64,000 bases of DNA from Pseudomonas svalbardensis (GTDB taxonomy: Bacteria; Pseudomonadota; Gammaproteobacteria; Pseudomonadales; Pseudomonadaceae). Under the pieces are notes generated by a model that ran no database searches, was not told the origin of the DNA, and saw only the letters and a list, made by a program, of their open reading frames with translations. Shown here piece after piece: positions 9,920-18,018 of this stretch (the stretch's first letter is position 1; every line of letters starts with the position of its first letter). Both the position numbers and the translations under genes were made by a program. Location: NCBI RefSeq assembly GCF_030053115.1, contig NZ_CP125619.1, forward strand, positions 5,789,001-5,853,000, written 5' to 3'.

Positions 9920-10510
9920 ATGGGGCTGTAGAGGTTCGCGAACAAGTTATCCACACCTTCGCCCACAGCAAATGGGGACAAGTGCGGATTTACGGAAAAC
10001 TTTCTCCACAGAAACTGAAGAAAATCCGTGACTTATCCAGAAGCAGGGTTTTTAGCAGCGATTGGTTGCTTTTTGATCGAAAGCTTGTAAGGCACGTTAT
10101 ACGTGGCTTGCAGAGGATGGCGAACACCTTATCCACAGAAGCGCCAACAGACTTTGGGGGCAACTTGGGCCGATCTGTGGAAAACCGTTGGAAGCCGCGA
10201 TAAATCGGGGTTTGCGCGAAGTTTCCCGGCCTAAAATGACGATTTGATCGTTTTTTGATCAGCAGCCTGATAAGCCCGTTTTATATGGCCTGTAGAGGAC
10301 AGCGAACATCTTATCCACAGATGCGCTAACAGAGATTGGGGGCAAGTATTGGTTCGCGTACAAAGTTATCCTCTGAAAAAAGCGTGAAAAAACCGCAAGT
10401 TAGGCTGGTTGTTTTTTGTACGAAGGGTTGCAGGGCTTGATTTGTATGGGGTGTGGCGAGCGGCGAACATGTTATCCACAGAAGCGCTAACAGGGATTGT
10501 GGGTAACCCA
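9920..10510. repeat. Tandem repeat array carrying four perfect DnaA boxes
   Basis: The gap between gbcA and the GNAT gene (about 650 bases) has no credible ORF but contains four diverged repeat units. Each unit has a TGGnnTGnAGAGG-like lead, GCGAACA, a perfect TTATCCACA, then GAnGCGCnAACAG and TGGGGGCAA. The perfect boxes are at 9947-9955, 10129-10137, 10311-10319 and 10472-10480, that is, spaced 182, 182 and 161 bases and all on the plus strand. Near-matches lie at 10002-10010 (TTCTCCACA), 10033-10041 (TTATCCAGA), and on the minus strand at 10176-10184 (TTTTCCACA). TTATCCACA is the high-affinity DnaA box. No dnaA, dnaN, rpmH or AT-rich unwinding element is nearby, so this is not the usual origin; a DnaA-titration or datA-like role is inferred. 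Confidence 0.8.
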
Positions 10511-10536
10511 TCACCCTGTGGGATTGGGTTCGTGCC

Positions 10537-11103
10537 TTAAGGCCGATACATCAAATAGGCCTCACCCGTGACCCGAATCATTGGATGCGGTGTGATCTGG
10601 CAGGTATCGACGATACGAAAGCCATGCCGCTCATAAAACCGACGGGCGCCGGTATTCACCGCGTAGTCGATCAGGCTCAAGCCATTGAGCCCCAGCTGGT
10701 TGGCACGGTCGTAAGCGTAGGCGAGGAATTGCTTGCCCAAGCCCTGGTTTCGCCAGCCTTCATGGAGCGCCAGGCTGGATATATAGAGGGTGTCGGGGAT
10801 TTCCATCCTGGCGTACGGCGCCAGAACCGGATCGGTCACTGGAGGTGCCAGCGGATCGTGACGCATCACGTAGCTGTGCATCATGCCAATGACGTTTCCC
10901 TGTGCCTCGGCAATGAGGCAGTTCTGCCAGGAAAAATCCACGTCTTCACGGGCATACCGACTGGCGCCCACGTCCAGTAAATCCTGACCGGGTTGCGCCA
11001 GTTGGCTCCAGATGTAGTCCGCAGCACCTTCTGACGAAATCTGGAACAAGCGAGCAATCTCCCGCGCATCCGCGCGCAGGGCCGAACGAAATTCAACTGC
11101 CAT
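10537..11103 (-). CDS. GNAT-family N-acetyltransferase
   Basis: This 188-residue protein has the GNAT fold, with the acetyl-CoA loop GWRNQGLGKQFLAYAYDRA at about residues 118-136 and the C-terminal ARRFYERHGF strand-helix. Substrate is not recognisable. The ATG at 11103 is preceded by GGGGGCGG. It is transcribed in the same direction as the dgc/etf operon with a 20-base gap after etfB and may be its last gene. A role in betaine catabolism is not implied by the sequence. Confidence 0.85.
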   Translation of the reverse strand: MAVEFRSALRADAREIARLFQISSEGAADYIWSQLAQPGQDLLDVGASRYAREDVDFSWQNCLIAEAQGNVIGMMHSYVMRHDPLAPPVTDPVLAPYARMEIPDTLYISSLALHEGWRNQGLGKQFLAYAYDRANQLGLNGLSLIDYAVNTGARRFYERHGFRIVDTCQITPHPMIRVTGEAYLMYRP

Positions 11104-11123
11104 TTACCGCCCCCACAGGATCG

Positions 11124-11894
11124 CTAGCGGACCACGCCTTCTTCGATCAGTAACTTGAGAATTGCCTCAGCCCCCGCCTCGGCACTCAACCCTTTAAGCA
11201 CTTGTCCGCCTCCACCGCTGGCCTTGGCCGTCGCGGCTTTCATCCGGTCCGCGCCGCTCTTGGCCTTGATCACCTTCAAGCGTTTAGGCCGTGGCTTGGC
11301 CGGTTGCAGGGTGGCGACCGCCAGCAGTTCATCGTCGATCACTTCGACTTCATCCGCCTGCAACACCCCGCGTCGGGCGGGGCCGTAGGCGCTCTGCCGA
11401 GGCTTCGGCGCGGCGTTATCCACAGTCGCGAGAAACGGCAGCCGTACTTTCAGGCGACGGCGCTGACCGCGCGGCAAAGCTTGCAGCACCAGCGCCGAAC
11501 TGCCGTCGATGGATTCAACTTGAGCCAGCCCCACGACCAGCGGCCAGCCCAGGCTTTCCGCCAGCAGGAACGGCAACATGCCCGAGCCTTCGCCGGTTTC
11601 CGCCTGGCTACCGGTCAGCACGACCTGAGCCCCGGCGTCACGCAAATACGCGGTCAATGCCGGCAGTGCGTCGGCGCCTTCCGGCTGCTCAAGCACGTGC
11701 AGCTGTTCCAGGCCCATGCCCAGATAAGCGCGCAACGCCGGTTCCGCAACGTCGCCGGCATGCAGCACTTGCAGGTTATCCCCAGCGAGTTGCAGGCCCA
11801 GCTCCACCGCCCGCGCATCCTGCTCCGCGCGACGTGGCCGGCCGGAGGTCGGATGGGCGCCGATGGACACCAGGCTGATGATTTTCGTGCTCAT
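11124..11894 (-). CDS. Electron transfer flavoprotein beta subunit-like (dimethylglycine pathway)
   Basis: The 256-residue protein is an ETF beta-type subunit. The N-terminal SIGAHPTSGRPRRAEQDARAVELG stretch and the VVLTGSQAETGEGSGMLPFLLAESLGWPLV core (the beta-subunit AMP/recognition region) fit the family; the C-terminal AATAKASGGG segment is low-complexity and alanine-rich. It partners the etfA-like gene just upstream (15-base gap) and should take electrons from dimethylglycine dehydrogenase DgcA/DgcB. The position matches PA5401. It is diverged from housekeeping ETF, suggesting dedication to this pathway (inference). Confidence 0.85.
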   Translation of the reverse strand: MSTKIISLVSIGAHPTSGRPRRAEQDARAVELGLQLAGDNLQVLHAGDVAEPALRAYLGMGLEQLHVLEQPEGADALPALTAYLRDAGAQVVLTGSQAETGEGSGMLPFLLAESLGWPLVVGLAQVESIDGSSALVLQALPRGQRRRLKVRLPFLATVDNAAPKPRQSAYGPARRGVLQADEVEVIDDELLAVATLQPAKPRPKRLKVIKAKSGADRMKAATAKASGGGGQVLKGLSAEAGAEAILKLLIEEGVVR

Positions 11895-11909
11895 AACCCT
11901 TTCCTTTCC

Positions 11910-13130
11910 TTAAGCCGCATCGCGCTTGGCTTCGTTGCGGTAAGCCTCTACCGCGTCGATCAAGGCTTGAAGAATCTCGGCGCTCTCGCCGATCACCGAC
12001 AGGTCGGCCCGTTTGATCATGTCGCAGCCTGGGTCGAGGTTGATCGCCACCACCTTGTCGCAGGCACCGATGCCTTGCAGGTGCTGAATCGCACCGGAAA
12101 TCCCTACCGCCACGTAAACCCGCGCGGTGACCCAGGTGCCGGACGCACCGACTTGGCGATCGCGCGCCATGAAGCCATCGTCCACCGCCACACGGGACGC
12201 GCCTTCGGTAGCGCCCAGCGCTTCGGCGGTCCTGTGGAAAAGTCCCCAGTCCTTGACCCCGTTGCCGCCAGAGAAGATGAACTCGGCTTCGGCCATCGGA
12301 ATCGCCGCCGGGTCCACTGCCACCGCGCCCAAATCCTCGATGCGCGAGAGACTGCGCGCCACCGCTGTGGATAACTCCACCGGCAAGGCTTCGTGACGGG
12401 TTTCGCTGACAGGTTCGGCGCATTCGACGGCGGCCAGAATCAAGCGAGCGACCGGGCGCGCAAGGTCTTGCAAACCAGCACCAGCACGGCCGATGCACTC
12501 CTGATCCTTGACCTGCCAGACCCGCGTGGCCGGGCGTTCGCCCAGTGCAGCGGCAAAGCGTCGACCCAGTTCACCACCGCCACTGCGGCTGTCCGGCAGC
12601 AACCAGTGACGCGGGCTGAACTGGTTATCCACAGCCCGCAGGCCCTGGACCCGTTGTTCCGGTGCATAACCGCTGAACTCTTCGCCATCCAGCACTAGCA
12701 AGCGATCGACGCCAGCGGTGGCGAAGGCGTTTTCTTTGTGTTCGCCGAAGACCACGGCCAACACCGCGCCGTCCTTGCCGGCCAATTGATGAGCCAGACC
12801 GAGCAAGTCGCGGTCGTGGCTGCTCAAGCGGCCGCCGACCATGTCCGGCACCACGCTGATGTAAAACGCAGGTGCAGGCACTTGATGCAGCGGCAATTGC
12901 ACTTCAACGGCGGCCGAGCGTTTGCTCGCCCCGCCCTGTTGAGCGCCGCTGCGGTCAATGCGTTTGATGCCGTTGGGACCGATAAAACCGATGCCGTGGG
13001 GATTTTTGCGGATGACGCCATTAGGCCCCATCCAGCTGTGTTGCGCCGGCTGCATAGCCGCGTGCAGCGGGTGCAAACGGTTACGGGCGATCCATTCGGC
13101 GCGTGGGTCGCGGCGGATAATGTCGCTCAT
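11910..13130 (-). CDS. Electron transfer flavoprotein alpha subunit-like with N-terminal extension
   Basis: At 406 residues this is about 90 longer than a standard ETF alpha. The extra N-terminal 80 or so residues contain two similar motifs, MGPNGVIRKN and IGPNGIKRID, not found in the canonical family. The C-terminal FAD domain is recognisable (VAVGISGAIQHLQG, then VAINLDPGCDMIKRADLSV), but the usual INKDPEAPIF is changed to INLDPGCDMI. Its ATG shares one base with the dgcB stop (TGATG), so the two are coupled. It is the PA5400-like partner of DgcA/DgcB and the etfB-like gene. ETF membership is firm; the role of the extension is unknown. Confidence 0.85.
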   Translation of the reverse strand: MSDIIRRDPRAEWIARNRLHPLHAAMQPAQHSWMGPNGVIRKNPHGIGFIGPNGIKRIDRSGAQQGGASKRSAAVEVQLPLHQVPAPAFYISVVPDMVGGRLSSHDRDLLGLAHQLAGKDGAVLAVVFGEHKENAFATAGVDRLLVLDGEEFSGYAPEQRVQGLRAVDNQFSPRHWLLPDSRSGGGELGRRFAAALGERPATRVWQVKDQECIGRAGAGLQDLARPVARLILAAVECAEPVSETRHEALPVELSTAVARSLSRIEDLGAVAVDPAAIPMAEAEFIFSGGNGVKDWGLFHRTAEALGATEGASRVAVDDGFMARDRQVGASGTWVTARVYVAVGISGAIQHLQGIGACDKVVAINLDPGCDMIKRADLSVIGESAEILQALIDAVEAYRNEAKRDAA

Positions 13131-15079
13131 CAGTGGGCCTCCGCAGGTTCACGTTGGGCCGGTGTGGTCGGCTTGCTCGGGGCAGCGTCTTCGAGCAACG
13201 CGTCCGCCACCAGTTCGGCGATGTCCTTGATCAGCGGCCGGGGTTCGACCACGCCTTCGAGCATCGCGGTGCACTGTGGACAACCCACGGCCACCAGTTC
13301 GGCGCCGGTTTCGCGGATGTCTTCCATGCGCATGTCGGGGATCCGTTGCTTGCCCGGAATGTCGGTGATCGGCGCACCGCCACCACCGCCGCAGCAGCGA
13401 GAGCGGAAACCGGAGCGTTGCATTTCCTTGATCTCGATACCCAGGGCGCGCAGCACTTCACGCGGTGCCTCGTATTCGCCGTTGTAGCGGCCGAGGTAGC
13501 ACGGATCGTGATAAGTCACGCTGCTGCCTTTGTGCTGGCCGAGGTTCAGGGCGCCAGCGCCGATGATTTCCGCCATGTAGGTGCTGTGGTGCTGCACGAG
13601 GTAGTTGCCGTCGAAGGCGCCGTATTCGTTTTTCAGCACGTGGAAGCTGTGCGGGTCGCAGGTGACGATGCGGTTGAAACTGTATTTGGCCAGGGTCTGG
13701 ATGTTGCGTTTGGCCAACAACTGAAAGGTGGCTTCGTCGCCCAGACGTCGGGCTACGTCACCGCTGTCACGCTCTTCGAGGCCCAGCACCGCGAAGTCGA
13801 CCTTGGCCGCTTTCAGCACTTTGACGAAGGCGCGCAAGGTGCGCTGGTTGCGCATGTCGAAGGCACCGTCGCCGACCCAGAACAGCACGTCGACTGATTT
13901 CTTCTCGCTCATCAGATTGAGGTTCAAATCCGCCGCCCAGTTCATCCGCCCACCCGGGGCGAAGCCGCCAGGGTTGTCGGTGGCGATCAGGTTTTCCAGA
14001 ACTTCGGCACCCTTGTTCGGGGTCGCGCCTTTTTCCAGGGTCAGATGGCGGCGCATGTCGACGATGGCGTCGACGTGCTCGATCATCATCGGGCACTCCT
14101 CGACACAGGCGCGGCAGGTGGTGCAGGACCACAGGGTTTCAGCGTCCACCAGACCGTTGACGATTGGTTGATGCGGGTTACCGGCGTGTTCGCCAATTGC
14201 CTTGCCTGGATACGCGCTGCCGGCGAATTTGGCATCGGTGCCACCGGCCAGGCCAACGACCATATCCTGAATCAGTTTTTTCGGGTTCAGCGGCTGGCCG
14301 GCGGCGAACGCCGGGCACGCGGCTTCGCACTTACCGCACTGCACGCAGGCGTCGAAGCCGAGCAGTTGGTTCCAGGTGAAATCCTTGGGTTTTTCCACAC
14401 CCAGTGGCGCGTTTGGATCGTTCAGGTCCAGCGGTTTCAAACCGGTGGAACGGCCGCCACCAAAGCGTTCGGCGCGACGGTGCCAGGCCAGGTGCAAAGC
14501 ACCGGCGAAGGCGTGCTTCATCGGCCCGCCCCAGGTCATGCCGAAGAACAGTTCGCTAACGCCCCACAGCACACCGACGCCGAGGATCGCCGCCACCACC
14601 CAGCCGCCGAAGTTTTCCGGGAGGATGCCGGCGACCGGCAGGGTCAACAGGAAGAAGCTCGCAGAGAACGCCAACAGGCTTTTCGGCAGACGCATCCATG
14701 GCCCTTTGGAAAGGCGAGCCGGTGGGTTGCGACGACGCAGGAACATGAAAATCGCACCGACGAACATCACCGCCGAGGCAATCAACAGGGCAACACCGAG
14801 AATGCGATTGTGCAGGCCGATACCGTGAACCAGGATCGCCAGCACAATCGACGCCACCGCACCGCCAGCCGTGGCGACGTGAGTGTTGGCGATGTATTTG
14901 TCCCGCGCGACGACATGGTGCAAATCGACCATGTAGCGTTTAGGCATGGCGAACAGGCCGCCGATCAGGTCGACTTTCGAAGCCCGGCCTCGGCGCCACA
15001 TAGCCACCCGCCGCAACGCGCCGAGGACAGCGAGGCCCAGGGCAGCGAACAACAGGATTGGAAGAAGGGTGTTCAACAT
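13130..15079 (-). CDS. dgcB: Dimethylglycine catabolism membrane iron-sulfur protein DgcB
   Basis: The 649-residue protein has four or five N-terminal membrane segments (about residues 4-22, 70-115, 133-155, 160-180). Then come two 4Fe-4S motifs, CVQCGKCEAACP near residue 242 and CTTCRACVEECP near 315. Two cysteine-rich CCG modules follow, of which YHDPCYLGRY (about 520) and RSRCCGGGGGAP (about 555) are clear. This is the heterodisulfide-reductase-like subunit layout. It is needed with DgcA for growth on dimethylglycine in P. aeruginosa and probably carries electrons between the flavoprotein/ETF and the quinone pool (inference). It lies between dgcA and the ETF genes, with a REP pair between it and dgcA. 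Confidence 0.92.
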   Translation of the reverse strand: MLNTLLPILLFAALGLAVLGALRRVAMWRRGRASKVDLIGGLFAMPKRYMVDLHHVVARDKYIANTHVATAGGAVASIVLAILVHGIGLHNRILGVALLIASAVMFVGAIFMFLRRRNPPARLSKGPWMRLPKSLLAFSASFFLLTLPVAGILPENFGGWVVAAILGVGVLWGVSELFFGMTWGGPMKHAFAGALHLAWHRRAERFGGGRSTGLKPLDLNDPNAPLGVEKPKDFTWNQLLGFDACVQCGKCEAACPAFAAGQPLNPKKLIQDMVVGLAGGTDAKFAGSAYPGKAIGEHAGNPHQPIVNGLVDAETLWSCTTCRACVEECPMMIEHVDAIVDMRRHLTLEKGATPNKGAEVLENLIATDNPGGFAPGGRMNWAADLNLNLMSEKKSVDVLFWVGDGAFDMRNQRTLRAFVKVLKAAKVDFAVLGLEERDSGDVARRLGDEATFQLLAKRNIQTLAKYSFNRIVTCDPHSFHVLKNEYGAFDGNYLVQHHSTYMAEIIGAGALNLGQHKGSSVTYHDPCYLGRYNGEYEAPREVLRALGIEIKEMQRSGFRSRCCGGGGGAPITDIPGKQRIPDMRMEDIRETGAELVAVGCPQCTAMLEGVVEPRPLIKDIAELVADALLEDAAPSKPTTPAQREPAEAH

Positions 15080-15143
15080 GGTGGAGCTCCCAAAGACCTC
15101 GGGTCTTGCAGGCTTAACAAGCTGGATGCCTTGCTCGATTCCT

Positions 15144-15231
15144 GTGGGAGCGAGCCTGCTCGCGAAAGCGGTGGGTCAGTCGACATCAATGGCGGCTGAC
15201 AGATTGCATTCGCGAGCAGGCTCGCTCCCAC
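15144..15231. repeat. REP pair inside the dgc operon
   Basis: Inverted GTGGGAGCGAGCCTGCTCGCG and its complement lie between dgcA and dgcB. Being inside an operon, it could alter message stability between the two genes. Confidence 0.9.
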
Positions 15232-15249
15232 AGGGTTATCCACAAGCTC

Positions 15250-17310
15250 TTAGAAATCCTTGCACAACCTCAGGGCGTCGTAGATCGCCGCGTGGGTGTT
15301 GCGCTGCGCCACGCAGTCGCCGATGCGGAACAGCAAATAGCCGTCGCCCGGTTGGCTCAGCGAAGGTTGCGGCTTGATAGCGAACAGGGCTTCGATGTCC
15401 ATCTGGCCTTTGTTGCGCGAACCTTCCTTCAGGGCGTAGTAGATTTCTTCGTCCGGACGTACGCCGTTTTCGACGACGACCTGGTCCACCACCCGCTCCT
15501 CTTTGGCGCCGGTGTATTCGTTTTCCAGCACCGCCACCAGCTTGTCGCCTTCGCGGTAAACCTTCTCCAGCATCATGTCGCCGGTCATGATCACTTCTTT
15601 GGGGTACATGCTGCGGTAGTAAGTCGGGAACGAGGTACCGCCGATGGCCACGCCCGGTTTGATGTCGTCGGTGACGATCTCGACCTGGCTGCCCTTGTCG
15701 GCGAGAAAGTCGGCCGTCGACATCCCGGTGAACTCGCAAATGGTGTCGTAGACCAGCACGTTCTTGCCTGGCGCCACCTTGCCGTCGAGGATGTCCCAGC
15801 TGCTGACCACCAGGCCTTCAGCCGCGCCCCAGTGCTCGTTCTGCTCCAGGAATGGATGGCCGCCGACGGCGAGCACCACCACGTCCGGACGCAGGTCGAG
15901 AATGGTTGCCGCATCGGCCGCCACGCCCAGGCGCAGGTCAACTTTCAAACGCGCCAGTTCCAGTTGGAACCAGCGGGTGATACCGGCGATCTGGTCCCGT
16001 TGCGGAGCTTTCGAGGCGGTCGTGATCTGGCCGCCGATAAATTCTTTCTTCTCGAACAGGGTCACGTCGTGGCCACGTTCGGCCGACACACGCGCAGCTT
16101 CCATCCCGGCCGGACCGGCACCGACCACTACAACCTTGCGCTTCACACCGTTCGACTTCTCGATGATGTGCGGCACGCCCATGTATTCACGGGAGGTCGC
16201 TGCGTTCTGGATGCACAACACGTCCAGCCCCTGATACTGACGGTCGATGCAGTAGTTGGCGCCGACGCATTGTTTGATCTGGTCGACCTGACCCATTTTG
16301 ATCTTGGCGATCAGGTGCGGGTCGGCGATGTGGGCGCGGGTCATACCGACCATGTCCACGTAGCCGCCTTCCAGAATACGGGTTGCCTGGTTCGGGTCCT
16401 TGATGTTCTGCGCGTGCAGAACCGGGGCCTTCACCACTTCCTTGATACCGGCCGCCAAGTGCAGGAACGGCTCCGGTGGATAACTCATGTTCGGAATAAC
16501 GTTGGCCAGGGTGTTGTGGGTGTCGCAACCCGAACCCACCACACCAATGAAGTCGATCATGCCGGTGTCGTCGTAGTACTTGGCGATCTGCTTCATGTCC
16601 TCGTGGGACAAGCCGTCCGGGTGGAACTCGTCACCGCACAGACGGATGCCGACGCAGAAATCCGGGCCGACTTCAGCCCGCACAGCCTTGATCACTTCCA
16701 GGCCGAAACGCATGCGGTTTTCGAAGCTGCCGCCCCATTCGTCGGTACGCTTGTTGACCCGCGGGCTCCAGAACTGGTCGATCATGTGCTGGTGCACGGC
16801 GGACAGCTCGACGCCGTCCAGGCCACCGGCCTTGGCGCGGCCAGCCGCAGTGGCGTAGTTGCCGATTACCCGCCAGATTTCTTCCGGCTCGATGGTTTTA
16901 CAGGTCGCACGGTGCACCGGCTCACGGATGCCCGACGGCGACAGCAGGGTTGGCCAATGCTCGCCGTCCCAACGCGAGCGTCGGCCCATGTGAGTAATCT
17001 GGATCATGATCTTGGCGCCATGCTTGTGCATGGCATCGGCCAGGTTCTGGAAGTGCGGAATGATCCGGTCGTCGGCCAGGTTGACCGACTTCCACCAGCC
17101 TTGCGGGCTGTCGATGGCCACGCTGGAGGAACCGCCGCAAATCGCCAGGCCGATCCCGCCCTTGGCTTTCTCTTCGTAATACTTGACGTACCGGTCGGTG
17201 GTCATGCCGCCGTCGGTGGCGTAGACCTCGGCGTGCGCGGTGCTGAGCACACGGTTACGGATGGTCAGTTTGCCGATCTGGATCGGCTGGAACATTGCTT
17301 CGAAAGCCAT
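15250..17310 (-). CDS. dgcA: Dimethylglycine demethylase flavoprotein DgcA
   Basis: The 686-residue protein has the trimethylamine-dehydrogenase layout: an N-terminal old-yellow-enzyme barrel (residues 1-335; FQPIQIGKLTIRNRV start, HQHMIDQFWSPRVNKR active region), a linker with cysteines, then FAD/NAD-type domains (VVVVGAGPAGMEAAR at about 390). It oxidises dimethylglycine to sarcosine. The linker reads QCVGANYC...VLCIQN: compared with CxxCxxxC...C of trimethylamine dehydrogenase, the second cysteine is alanine, so one usual [4Fe-4S] ligand is missing. The gene follows the DUF5943-like gene by 15 bases and precedes dgcB. Family assignment is firm. Confidence 0.93.
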   Translation of the reverse strand: MAFEAMFQPIQIGKLTIRNRVLSTAHAEVYATDGGMTTDRYVKYYEEKAKGGIGLAICGGSSSVAIDSPQGWWKSVNLADDRIIPHFQNLADAMHKHGAKIMIQITHMGRRSRWDGEHWPTLLSPSGIREPVHRATCKTIEPEEIWRVIGNYATAAGRAKAGGLDGVELSAVHQHMIDQFWSPRVNKRTDEWGGSFENRMRFGLEVIKAVRAEVGPDFCVGIRLCGDEFHPDGLSHEDMKQIAKYYDDTGMIDFIGVVGSGCDTHNTLANVIPNMSYPPEPFLHLAAGIKEVVKAPVLHAQNIKDPNQATRILEGGYVDMVGMTRAHIADPHLIAKIKMGQVDQIKQCVGANYCIDRQYQGLDVLCIQNAATSREYMGVPHIIEKSNGVKRKVVVVGAGPAGMEAARVSAERGHDVTLFEKKEFIGGQITTASKAPQRDQIAGITRWFQLELARLKVDLRLGVAADAATILDLRPDVVVLAVGGHPFLEQNEHWGAAEGLVVSSWDILDGKVAPGKNVLVYDTICEFTGMSTADFLADKGSQVEIVTDDIKPGVAIGGTSFPTYYRSMYPKEVIMTGDMMLEKVYREGDKLVAVLENEYTGAKEERVVDQVVVENGVRPDEEIYYALKEGSRNKGQMDIEALFAIKPQPSLSQPGDGYLLFRIGDCVAQRNTHAAIYDALRLCKDF

Positions 17311-17325
17311 GGCGGGGTCCTCGAC

Positions 17326-17856
17326 TTACAACGGCTTGACGGTGAACAAACCGTCGTCGTGGCCTTCTTCGGAGCCACCGTAGACTTGTTCGGCAACCGT
17401 GCGAATGTTGCTGCCGCGGGCTTGCAGAATCTGGTCCATGGCACCGGCAAACCAGCCAGTGAACATGTAGTCGACCTTGCGCCCGACCTTGCCGTACACG
17501 TAGACGAACGCCGAGTGTTCGAGCTTGACGCTGGCAGTGCCCTTGTCGAGGTCGATGTCCTGGATCTTGAACAGACCCCAGCCGCGCTGCGACAGGCGCT
17601 TCATGTAGTGCTCGAACACCGCAACGCCTTCCAGGCCGTGGCATTCAGCTTCTTTCTCACACCAGTGCCAGGCGGATTTGTAGCCGGCCTTGTAGAGGAT
17701 TTCGGCGTAGGCGTCGGCGCCCAGCACTTCCTCGATGCCCATGTGGTTGTTGACGAAGAAATGACGCGGCACATACAGCATTGGCAGGGCGTCGGAGGTC
17801 CAGACACCGGTTTCGCTGTCGACTTCGATTGGCAATTGCGGGGCGATCTTGGCCAT
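17326..17856 (-). CDS. DUF5943-like protein of the dimethylglycine operon
   Basis: This 176-residue protein is the PA5397-type partner always seen beside dgcA. It has no signal peptide or membrane segment. The fold looks like the V4R/4-vinyl-reductase small-molecule-binding type (LYVPRHFFVNNH at the start, GWGLFKIQDIDLDKGTASVKLEHSAFV, then a cysteine-free YMFTGWFAGAMDQIL helix), but that is tentative. No catalytic residues are recognisable. It lies between the M19-like gene and dgcA (15-base gap) and should be co-expressed with them. Function unknown. Confidence 0.8.
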   Translation of the reverse strand: MAKIAPQLPIEVDSETGVWTSDALPMLYVPRHFFVNNHMGIEEVLGADAYAEILYKAGYKSAWHWCEKEAECHGLEGVAVFEHYMKRLSQRGWGLFKIQDIDLDKGTASVKLEHSAFVYVYGKVGRKVDYMFTGWFAGAMDQILQARGSNIRTVAEQVYGGSEEGHDDGLFTVKPL

Positions 17857-17893
17857 GGAAACTTAACTCCAGAAAATTCGTTGTGTGTTTTGC

Positions 17894-17994
17894 GTAGCAG
17901 CTGCCGAGGTACGAGGCTGCGTTGCGTGTCCGTAGGACCGCCCTCGGGGGCCGCTTCGCAGCCCGACGCAGCCTCGTACCTCGGCAGTTGCTAC
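17894..17994. repeat. Palindromic repeat family II (GTAGCAGCTGCCGAGG)
   Basis: The left arm GTAGCAGCTGCCGAGGTACG pairs with CGTACCTCGGCAGTTGCTAC, with a second inner inverted pair. Three other copies are at 45153-45254, 56176-56333 and 61243-61372. It separates the M19-like gene from the rest of the dgc operon. Confidence 0.85.
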
Positions 17995-18018
17995 AAGGGA
18001 TCGTTGTTCAAAGTGGGC

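Noticed and set aside
9920..10510. Chromosomal replication origin
   Set aside because: DnaA boxes are present, but dnaA, dnaN, rpmH and a clear AT-rich unwinding region are absent; the array is better described as a possible DnaA-titration site.
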